This document shows, in pieces, positions 1 to 5,381 of a stretch of 5,381 nucleotides of DNA (within the stretch, counting starts at the first letter, position 1; the number at the start of each line of letters is the position of its first letter). The translations under genes and the position numbers were made by a program. Origin of the DNA: an uncultured bacterium. Lineage in GTDB: Bacteria > Bacteroidota > Bacteroidia > Chitinophagales > CAIODY01. Under the pieces are notes generated by a model. That model was not told the DNA's origin, did no database searches, and was given only the letters and a program-made list of their open reading frames with translations. The stretch is taken from assembly GCA_903871715.1 (NCBI GenBank), contig CAIQHW010000140.1:1-5381 (forward strand), read 5' to 3'.

Positions 1-1890
1 AATCGAAATCGGCTGCGACACTTGCTGGTGATGACTTGTAGGATATTGGCAATTTTGTTTGCTGTGTTTGCATTTGCGCAGCCGTTCATCAAAAATAGTT
101 TCACCAATCTTAACAAAGGCAAGCAACAGGCAAGTATTTATGTAGATAATTCTTTTAGCATGGGTGCTACCAAAAAAGGTGTCCCACTTTTTGAAATAGC
201 CAAACACAAAGCTACAGAGCTAATTCTGGGCTATGCCAACGATGCACAATTTCAAATCATCACCAACGAAATGAATGGCAGCCAACAGCGTTTTGTGAGC
301 AAAGAAGAAGCATTGAAATTAATTGATGATATTAAAATTGCACCAGCATCGCCATTTTTAAATGAAATTTTAGCGAAGCAAAAACAAGCTTTAAGCCTTG
401 CTGCAAGCCGCCATGCAGCTGTTTATTTAATTTCTGATTTTCAAAAATTACAATTAAATTTAGCTGCTTTGAAAAACGATACAGCTTTCAAAGCCACGGC
501 CATTGTGCTTTCAGGCGATGCGCAATCTAATTTGAGTATTGACACTTGTTGGTTCAATGTACCTGTGCAAACCATCAATCAACAAGTAAAATTGTTGGTA
601 AAAATTTCAAATTATGGCAGCGAAAATGCGCAAAATAATCGCTTAAGTTTAACCATCAATAATCAACTGAAATTTTTGGGTGATGTAAGTATTGATGAAC
701 ATGAAAGCAAAGTAGATACCATTCCCATAACCATTGCAAATGCAGGCTGGAACAAGTGTGTGTTAAATATTAACGACAATCCAATTACATTCGACGATAA
801 TTATTTTTTCTGTTTTCAGGTGCTCAACAAAATAAATGTGGCGTGCATAAATGGCGAAAAAGAAAACGTTTTTTTAAATGCACTTTTTGCCAACGATGCG
901 CAAATTAATTTTCAAAATCAATCGGCTTCGCAATTAGATTTTAACAATTTTAAAAACCAACAATGCATCATTTTAAATAGTTTGCAAAACATCAGCAGCG
1001 GTTTGGCAAGTGAGTTGCAAAAGTTTGTAAATGCTGGTGGTAGCTTAATTTTATTTCCGAATGAAATACCAGACATGGCTTCGTACAATGCTTTCACCAC
1101 CATTGTACACGCCGCAAATTTTTCTGCATTGCAAAATAAAGAACAAAATGTGGTGGAAATAAATCACCAATCGGCGGTGTTTAAAGATGTATTTTTAAAA
1201 GTTTCTGATAACATGGAATTACCAAAACTGAAAAAATATTTTCCATTCACTTCTTCACTTTTAAATGTCGAAGAACCATTGCTAATCATGAAAGATGGTA
1301 GCCGATTGATGAGCGAATTTAAAAGCGAAAAGGGAAATGTGTATGTGTGTGGAGTTCCGCTGAATAAGGATTTCAGCGATTTGCCTATGAAAGCAATTTT
1401 TGTTCCGATGCTGTTGAAAATGGCTTACAGTGGTATTCATTTAAATAGTTTAAGCTACACGATTGGCAAAAATAATCACATCGAAATTGTAACCAACGAT
1501 AAAAAGACAGAACCCACTTACAGATTGAAAAGTAGTTTTCAAGAATTTATTCCCGAGCAAATGAATGTGGAAAACAGTTTGTTTTTGCACATTCGAAATG
1601 AAATTTCGCAAGCTGGTATTTTTGAATTGATTGGTGTGAGCGACTCTTTGAAACCTTCATTAGCATTCAATTACAACCGAAACGAATCGAATTTTGATTT
1701 CTATAAAACGAGCGATTTAACAGAGCAATTAGTCAAAGTAAATATTGATGTTGTAGATGCTGCACACAAAAATTTAACAGCCATGGTGGGCGAAATAAAT
1801 GAAGGCATTGTGTTGTGGAAATTCTGTTTGCTGGCGGCTTTACTATTTTTATTAAGTGAAACTTTGTTGCTGCGATTTTGGAAAAATTGA
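1..1890 (+). CDS. BatA-domain / von Willebrand-like membrane protein, 5'-truncated by window edge
   Basis: The frame is open from base 1, and 629 residues are visible before the TGA stop. The visible start, NRNRLRHLL followed by a hydrophobic helix ending AFAQPFI (residues about 8-30), is the second half of the N-terminal BatA (aerotolerance regulator N-terminal) domain. About 50 residues, with the true start, are therefore missing; the TTG at 22 is an internal leucine. A von Willebrand A-like fold follows, with a DxSxS metal-site motif (DNSFS, residues 49-53) and a later ISDFQ strand (144-148). A beta-rich middle leads to a class I amidotransferase-like segment (about 277-357, with FVNAGGSLILFPN) that shows no obvious catalytic Cys/His/Glu set. 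A C-terminal membrane helix (about 604-623) ends in RFWKN. The protein is therefore probably anchored by helices at both ends with a large extracytoplasmic part. Family function is not established; the Bacteroides aerotolerance name comes from related Bat proteins. Family call is strong, role unknown. Confidence 0.88.
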   Translation, partial: NRNRLRHLLVMTCRILAILFAVFAFAQPFIKNSFTNLNKGKQQASIYVDNSFSMGATKKGVPLFEIAKHKATELILGYANDAQFQIITNEMNGSQQRFVSKEEALKLIDDIKIAPASPFLNEILAKQKQALSLAASRHAAVYLISDFQKLQLNLAALKNDTAFKATAIVLSGDAQSNLSIDTCWFNVPVQTINQQVKLLVKISNYGSENAQNNRLSLTINNQLKFLGDVSIDEHESKVDTIPITIANAGWNKCVLNINDNPITFDDNYFFCFQVLNKINVACINGEKENVFLNALFANDAQINFQNQSASQLDFNNFKNQQCIILNSLQNISSGLASELQKFVNAGGSLILFPNEIPDMASYNAFTTIVHAANFSALQNKEQNVVEINHQSAVFKDVFLKVSDNMELPKLKKYFPFTSSLLNVEEPLLIMKDGSRLMSEFKSEKGNVYVCGVPLNKDFSDLPMKAIFVPMLLKMAYSGIHLNSLSYTIGKNNHIEIVTNDKKTEPTYRLKSSFQEFIPEQMNVENSLFLHIRNEISQAGIFELIGVSDSLKPSLAFNYNRNESNFDFYKTSDLTEQLVKVNIDVVDAAHKNLTAMVGEINEGIVLWKFCLLAALLFLLSETLLLRFWKN

Positions 1891-1908
1891 TTTTTTATTT
1901 TTCCAAAA
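1876..1908 (+). repeat. AT-rich hairpin straddling the stop codon of the BatA-domain gene
   Basis: Bases 1876-1887 (TTTTGGAAAAAT) pair perfectly with 1897-1908, giving a 12-bp stem with a 9-base loop that holds the end of the TGA stop codon and a T-run. Only two pairs are G-C, and no T-run follows the stem, so it is a weak candidate for an intrinsic terminator. It could instead protect the 3' end of the mRNA or be chance pairing in AT-rich DNA. Confidence 0.35.
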
Positions 1909-1938
1909 ATATTTATGTAAAGCTCTGAAAGTGTCTTT

Positions 1939-2045
1939 GCGGCAGGGATTGAAGTGGACATCCTTTTTGATTTTTATTTTCAAAAATATTTTGAACGAAA
2001 AAATAAAAAGCAAAAAGATGGAAACGAAAAGCCCGTTTGCCGCCC
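1939..2045. terminator. long imperfect palindrome between convergent genes, probable bidirectional terminator
   Basis: The element lies between two genes that converge on it. An outer GC-rich arm GCGGCA (1939-1944) pairs with TGCCGC (2038-2043), and GGG (1945-1947) can pair with CCC (2032-2034) across a GTT bulge. An inner stem pairs CATC (1959-1962) with GATG (2017-2020), then TTTTTG (1964-1969) with CAAAAA (2011-2016) past one bulged C. After an A/G mismatch, TTTTTATTTT (1971-1980) pairs with AAAATAAAAA (2000-2009), leaving a 19-base loop. A-runs follow on the plus-strand right side, so a T-run follows the stem in minus-strand transcripts, as suits the end of the dehydrogenase gene. From memory, similar GGCAGGGATTGAAG...AAGCCCG palindromes recur between genes in Bacteroidota genomes. 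The structure is seen directly; the terminator role is inferred. Confidence 0.6.
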
Positions 2046-2052
2046 AAAAAAA

Positions 2053-3453
2053 TTAAAAAACTTTTCCGGGATTCATGATGCCATTGGGGTCGAAAGTCGA
2101 TTTTATTTTACGCATCAAATTGAGTTGAGTGTCGCTAAACACAATATCCATATAACTTTTCTGCACCCAGCCAATGCCGTGTTCGCCGCTGATGGTGCCG
2201 CCTAAATTTTTCACTTCGATGAAAATTTCGCGAATAGCTTTGGGCAATTTGATGTTCCATTTTTCATCGCTCAAATTTCCTTTAATAATATTCACATGTA
2301 AATTGCCATCTCCGGCATGACCATAGCAAACACTTTTGAAACCATAAACGTTTCCGATTTTTTTAACCGCCTGCAAAAGCTGTGGCAATGAGGCTCTTGG
2401 TACTACGGTATCTTCTTCTTTGTAAATAGAATTTGATTTTACAGCTTCGGCAACACTACGGCGCAATCGCCACAAATCGATTTTTTGCTGCTCACTTTCG
2501 GCAAATAAAATTTCTTCGCAACCCATGCTGGTCAACACTTCCGATATACTTTCGCATTCTTTCATCAATAATTCAGGATGAAATCCATCTACTTCAATCA
2601 ACAAATGTGCTTGAATATTTTCTAAGATTGGCAAATTTATTTCGGGATGAAATTTTAAAGTCCAATCAATCGCATCACGTTCCATAAACTCCAAAGCACT
2701 TGGTGTGATACCTATTTGAAAGATTTTGGCAACCGCTTCGCAAGCTTTTTCCGCAGATGAAAACGGAGCTAATAACAGCAATGTATGCGTTGGATGAGGA
2801 ATTAATTTCAACACAATTTTTGTTACAATGCCCAGCAGTCCTTCGCTGCCAACAATCAGTTGTGTGAGATTGAATCCTGTGGCGTTTTTCAGCACATTGG
2901 CACCTGTCCAAATAATTTCGCCAGTAGGCAAAACCAATTCTAAATTTAGCACGTAATCCTTTACCACACCATATTTCACGGCTTTTGGTCCGCCGCTGTT
3001 TTCGGCAATATTGCCTCCAATAAAACAACTGCCTTTGCTGGCTGGATCGGGTGGATAAAAAAGATTTTTTGTTTTCACAGCATTTTGCAATTCTTCGGTA
3101 ATCACACCAGGTTCAACAATGGCTTGCAAATTTTCTTCATCAATTTTTAAGATGGAATTAAATCGTTTCATGCTGATGCAAACACCGCCATACACGGGCA
3201 ATGCACCGCCGCTCAAGCCTGTGCCTGCGCCACGAGGCGTAACAGGAATTTTATTTTCGTTGCAATATTTTAAGATGCTGCTAATCTCAATTCCGGTTCT
3301 TGGCAACAAAACAATTTCGGGTGGAAAATTTAAGTTTTCGGTTTCATCGCTGCCAAATTCCATCAATGTTTCGGGGTGATGCAAAACAAATTGTGGCGAT
3401 AAAATTATAGTAAAAAATTGGATGTCGGCGGCGGTAATTTTCTTAAAATTCAT
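2053..3453 (-). CDS. glcD: FAD-binding hydroxyacid dehydrogenase, GlcD / D-lactate dehydrogenase family
   Basis: This complete 466-residue protein has the usual length for single-chain members of the FAD-binding oxidase/transferase type 4 family, which oxidise 2-hydroxyacids such as glycolate, D-lactate or D-2-hydroxyglutarate to 2-oxoacids. The N-terminal FAD-binding (PCMH-type) domain spans about 42-222, with PRGAGTGLSGGALP (73-86), GGNIAENSGGPKAVKYG (146-162) and VGSEGLLGIVT (201-211). The C-terminal FAD-oxidase domain carries RRSVAEAVK (331-339), YGHAGDGNLHVN (378-389), SGEHGIG (422-428) and the terminal FDPNGIMNPGK (454-464). The motif histidines 379, 386 and 425 are present, so it looks intact. 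No signal peptide or membrane segment is seen; it is presumably cytoplasmic or peripheral on the inner membrane. The ATG start fits the family's N-terminus and lies inside a hairpin. No GlcE, GlcF or iron-sulphur partner lies in the window, so glcD is a family label only and the substrate is unknown. The porin gene lies 44 bp upstream. Confidence 0.92.
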   Translation of the reverse strand: MNFKKITAADIQFFTIILSPQFVLHHPETLMEFGSDETENLNFPPEIVLLPRTGIEISSILKYCNENKIPVTPRGAGTGLSGGALPVYGGVCISMKRFNSILKIDEENLQAIVEPGVITEELQNAVKTKNLFYPPDPASKGSCFIGGNIAENSGGPKAVKYGVVKDYVLNLELVLPTGEIIWTGANVLKNATGFNLTQLIVGSEGLLGIVTKIVLKLIPHPTHTLLLLAPFSSAEKACEAVAKIFQIGITPSALEFMERDAIDWTLKFHPEINLPILENIQAHLLIEVDGFHPELLMKECESISEVLTSMGCEEILFAESEQQKIDLWRLRRSVAEAVKSNSIYKEEDTVVPRASLPQLLQAVKKIGNVYGFKSVCYGHAGDGNLHVNIIKGNLSDEKWNIKLPKAIREIFIEVKNLGGTISGEHGIGWVQKSYMDIVFSDTQLNLMRKIKSTFDPNGIMNPGKVF

Positions 3454-3496
3454 TTTGCAAAATAAAAAATGATAGTGATTTTATTTTGCAAAATGA
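3450..3496. promoter_or_regulatory. perfect 18-bp inverted repeat covering the dehydrogenase start codon
   Basis: Bases 3450-3467 are the exact reverse complement of 3479-3496, with an 11-base spacer at 3468-3478. Each arm contains ATTTTGCAAAAT (3452-3463 and 3483-3494), which is itself a perfect 12-bp palindrome; the two copies start 31 bp apart, about three helical turns. The element fills most of the gap between the porin stop (3498-3500) and the dehydrogenase, and the dehydrogenase ATG (3453-3451, minus strand) lies in the arm nearest that gene. It could be a pair of dimer-binding operator sites, an mRNA hairpin that hides the start codon, or a processing/termination point after the porin gene. 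No T-run follows the stem in the minus direction, which argues against a standard terminator. The repeat is seen directly; any role is inferred. Confidence 0.6.
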
Positions 3497-3497
3497 T

Positions 3498-4823
3498 TTA
3501 CAACTCATAATGAAATCGAACAGAAAAGACATTTACTGGTCCACGAACTGTGTTGTAGCCTGGGTTTACAACCAACTGATAAAATACACTTAGGAATAAA
3601 TAATTGCTCATGAGCGAACAAGAATAATAAGTTTCGAGGACATTTTCTAAACCATAACTCAAATTTCCATCGCCCAACATAAATCCTTTTCCGCCTGCTT
3701 TTAAATAATTTTGATGTGCTTTTGAAATGCCCGAAATGGCTATGGCTGCCCCCCAAGTGTCGTCATTACGTTTCCATTTTTTTCCATTGCCTGATACTCC
3801 TGCACTGAATGATTGGTCTATTTCGGTGAAGTGCCAAGTTTCATTTTGTCCATCATTCCAACCAGCTCGTAAAAAAATACCAACGCTCGAAGTTAGCCAC
3901 TGTTCTGCATTTAAGAAAAATCCATATTTAGTTCTGCAATACATTCTATTCAAAGTGATGTCGGGATTTATTGGCGATTGTTGCACAATTTGATTGTAAT
4001 TTCCCATGTCGGTATTGGTTAAAAACGACATCAACCTTATTGCACCACTTTTTTGTTTCCATTGAAAATGATGAGCAAATTCAATAGTTTGCGCATTCGC
4101 TTTTGCAATCTGCGAATTCATTTCACCACCATTTGCCACAACAGGCACCATCGAAAAAGCATATCGCCATTCGTCTTTTTCGCTCACTCTTTCCACTATA
4201 AAACTGGGTGTGTAGCCACGTGTGTTTGCCGCATAATCAAATGCACCATTGTTCATCAAACCCCAACTGGTAAACTGTTTCCGAGGGTCGTGGCTAAAAG
4301 AATTTACATCAAAATAATCGCACAAACTTATTTTACCGATGGTGATAGAAATATATTTTTTAGGCACTTCGCCAGCTAATTGATTCGGGCTGCTTATTTG
4401 TTTGTTGTATTTTTTGTCCAAAGAAAATAATTGCCTAAATGCTAATCGAGCCACATACAATTTTGGGTCGGCACTGCCAATTCTAAATGTTTCGCCATTG
4501 GTGGATGAAGCCACACCCAATGCGCTGCTCAAGCCGCTTCCACCTGCAATTTCAGGGTTGAAAATAAAGTTGGCATTTTTCCATAATCGTGTTGTTGCAA
4601 ATAAAGATGAGGTGATGGAAGTTTGTGTTTCTTCATTGGTTTGCAAACTATTTGCACCGCTGTATTGCGCAGCGAATTTTGGTTTGTATTGTGTGATAAC
4701 TGTAGTTTGTGCATGAAATGAAAACCGCTGTGGTAATACGTTTGCAGTTGTTGAATCATTTTGATTGGCAAAAATAGAAGCGGATAAAAACAGCAAAAAT
4801 GAAGTAGTCAAAATGAATTTCAA
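3498..4823 (-). CDS. OprB-type carbohydrate porin, outer-membrane beta-barrel
   Basis: This is a carbohydrate-selective porin of the OprB family, expected in the outer membrane to let small sugars or related solutes diffuse in. Starting at TTG 4823 it has 441 residues and opens with a classic signal peptide, MKFILTTSFLLFLSASIFA, probably cut before NQ. A TTG at 4850 adds nine residues, but that codon overlaps a promoter-like TAGATTTG, and no ATG is available nearby, so 4823 is preferred. Counting from 4823, family hallmarks are QTTVITQYKPKF (39-50), LWKNANFIFNPEIAGGSGLSSALG (80-103), and LCDYFDVNSFSHDPRKQF followed by FDYAANTRGYT (167-205). The end, FYQLVVNPGYNTVRGPVNVFSVRFHYEL, has the alternating pattern of closing barrel strands, though the last residue is Leu rather than the commoner Phe. 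It is co-directional with gldD upstream and the FAD dehydrogenase downstream. Family call is strong; the solute is unknown. Confidence 0.9.
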   Translation of the reverse strand: MKFILTTSFLLFLSASIFANQNDSTTANVLPQRFSFHAQTTVITQYKPKFAAQYSGANSLQTNEETQTSITSSLFATTRLWKNANFIFNPEIAGGSGLSSALGVASSTNGETFRIGSADPKLYVARLAFRQLFSLDKKYNKQISSPNQLAGEVPKKYISITIGKISLCDYFDVNSFSHDPRKQFTSWGLMNNGAFDYAANTRGYTPSFIVERVSEKDEWRYAFSMVPVVANGGEMNSQIAKANAQTIEFAHHFQWKQKSGAIRLMSFLTNTDMGNYNQIVQQSPINPDITLNRMYCRTKYGFFLNAEQWLTSSVGIFLRAGWNDGQNETWHFTEIDQSFSAGVSGNGKKWKRNDDTWGAAIAISGISKAHQNYLKAGGKGFMLGDGNLSYGLENVLETYYSCSLMSNYLFLSVFYQLVVNPGYNTVRGPVNVFSVRFHYEL

Positions 4824-4847
4824 AATAGAGTGATTGTAAAATTTAGG

Positions 4848-4855
4848 CAAATCTA
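4848..4855 (-). promoter_or_regulatory. candidate Bacteroidota -7 promoter element before the porin gene
   Basis: Read on the minus strand, 4855-4848 is TAGATTTG, a full match to the Bacteroidota -7 consensus TAnnTTTG. The -33 partner is weak: CTG (4876-4874) instead of TTG, 18 bases upstream. Transcription would begin near 4842, leaving a leader of about 20 bases before the TTG at 4823. Such a short AT-rich motif can occur by chance, so the call is tentative. Confidence 0.35.
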
Positions 4856-4886
4856 AAAATATATTTCGATGAACAGAATTTAAAAG

Positions 4887-5381
4887 TTAGATATTGTGAA
4901 AAGTATTGTTCCAGCGAAATGTTGTTATTAAATGTTCAATGTCTTTAAGCACAAATCTGGTGGCTGGTGCCAGTGAATCTTCATTGGGTTCGGCATAAAA
5001 ATATAAAGCCCCTCTAACAAAATTATTCACACTATCAGTGATGTAAAATTGATTAGAACTTGCTGCATTTCCTCTTACCAAAAACATTTGCCCAGCCACT
5101 CCATTTGATGGGTGAAAGCTGCTTCTATCAATGGCTGCGGCTTTTACCGAATGCTTGAAAGAGAGCTGATAAGTGTCTTCCAACAATTGATAAAATGTTT
5201 TAGGATTTTGGTTAATTGTTTTATAACTCAAATGAATTTTTGCATTCAATGATGGAATGGAAATGTTTACCCACCAAGGGTTTTCGGGCTTGCTGCCCAT
5301 AAAATTTGTATCGGCAGTTACGGTTGCATACACAGGATATTCAAACGTAAACGGACCATGGTTATCAAACAATTTAAAACC
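4887..5381 (-). CDS. gldD: gliding motility lipoprotein GldD, N-terminus cut by window edge
   Basis: The frame is open to the right edge. The last 164 residues are visible, beginning GFKLFDNHGPFTFEYPVYA. The TTG at 5372 is an internal leucine, so the true start lies outside. GldD is normally about 190 residues, so some 25-30 residues, including the lipoprotein signal and lipidated cysteine, are missing. Features recalled as characteristic of GldD are FTFEYPVYA near the start, WWVNISIP, LHLSYK, the KHSVKA...I segment, RGNAASSNQFYITDS, FVRGALYFYAEPNEDSLAP and the final DIEHLITTFRW. In Flavobacterium, GldD is a lipoprotein required for gliding and for function of the type IX secretion machinery; its exact mechanism is unclear, and many non-gliding Bacteroidota keep it. 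It is often found next to gldE, which would lie off the right edge here. The stop (4889-4887) is followed after 63 bp by the preferred porin start, so co-transcription is possible. Confidence 0.92.
   Translation of the reverse strand, partial: GFKLFDNHGPFTFEYPVYATVTADTNFMGSKPENPWWVNISIPSLNAKIHLSYKTINQNPKTFYQLLEDTYQLSFKHSVKAAAIDRSSFHPSNGVAGQMFLVRGNAASSNQFYITDSVNNFVRGALYFYAEPNEDSLAPATRFVLKDIEHLITTFRWNNTFHNI

Noticed and set aside
22..24. TTG at 22 as the start of the BatA-domain protein
   Set aside because: The frame continues upstream to base 1 and encodes NRNRLRH, part of the conserved BatA N-terminal domain, so the true start lies outside the window.
918..1103. Short minus-strand open frame inside the BatA-domain gene
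   Set aside because: It lies wholly antisense to a well-supported coding region, and its translation shows no recognisable domain or signal.
1856..2205. Two overlapping plus-strand open frames (1856-2056 and 1954-2205) across the convergent gap
   Set aside because: They read through the palindromic element and into the antisense of the dehydrogenase gene, and their lysine- and phenylalanine-rich translation comes from A- and T-runs.
2675..3028. 117-codon minus-strand open frame within the dehydrogenase gene
   Set aside because: It is an alternative frame of the same strand, rich in Arg, Cys and Trp and without a domain, while the main frame carries all the family motifs.
3450..3496. A TAnnTTTG promoter for the dehydrogenase within the inverted repeat
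   Set aside because: The nearest match on the minus strand, TATTTTG (3464-3458), is one base short of the consensus and would put the transcript start at or beyond the ATG.
4053..4716. Plus-strand open frames (4053-4379 and 4402-4716) opposite the porin gene
   Set aside because: The Cys- and His-rich translations look like antisense artefacts, and the minus frame has a signal peptide and OprB hallmarks throughout.

Overview
The window is AT-rich and looks like a chromosomal segment of a Bacteroidota genome, probably a Chitinophagaceae/Sphingobacteriales-type lineage. Three things suggest this: a BatA-domain protein of the Bacteroidota type, the C-terminal part of the gliding lipoprotein GldD (a protein known only from this phylum), and little sign of Shine-Dalgarno sequences. 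The lineage call is inference from protein families, not from a search.

Layout: (i) 1-1890, plus strand: the 3' part of a large membrane-anchored BatA/von Willebrand-like protein whose first roughly 50 codons lie off the left edge. (ii) 1891-2052: a convergent intergenic gap with a long imperfect palindrome that probably acts as a shared, bidirectional terminator. (iii) 2053-3453, minus strand: a complete FAD-linked hydroxyacid dehydrogenase of the GlcD/D-lactate dehydrogenase family. (iv) 3454-3497: a 44-bp gap almost filled by a perfect 18-bp inverted repeat that contains the dehydrogenase start codon. (v) 3498 to about 4823/4850, minus strand: an OprB-type carbohydrate porin with a TTG start. 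(vi) 4887-5381, minus strand: GldD, lacking its N-terminal lipoprotein end, which lies off the right edge.

The three minus-strand genes run gldD, then porin, then dehydrogenase, with short gaps, so they could share a transcript. A TAnnTTTG-like promoter element before the porin and the hairpin before the dehydrogenase suggest that each gene may also be controlled separately. A porin followed by an FAD-linked hydroxyacid oxidase makes an uptake-plus-oxidation pair possible, but no substrate can be read from the sequence. I see no mobile element, CRISPR array, RNA gene or convincing new multi-gene system. The most unusual signal is the inverted repeat at 3450-3496.
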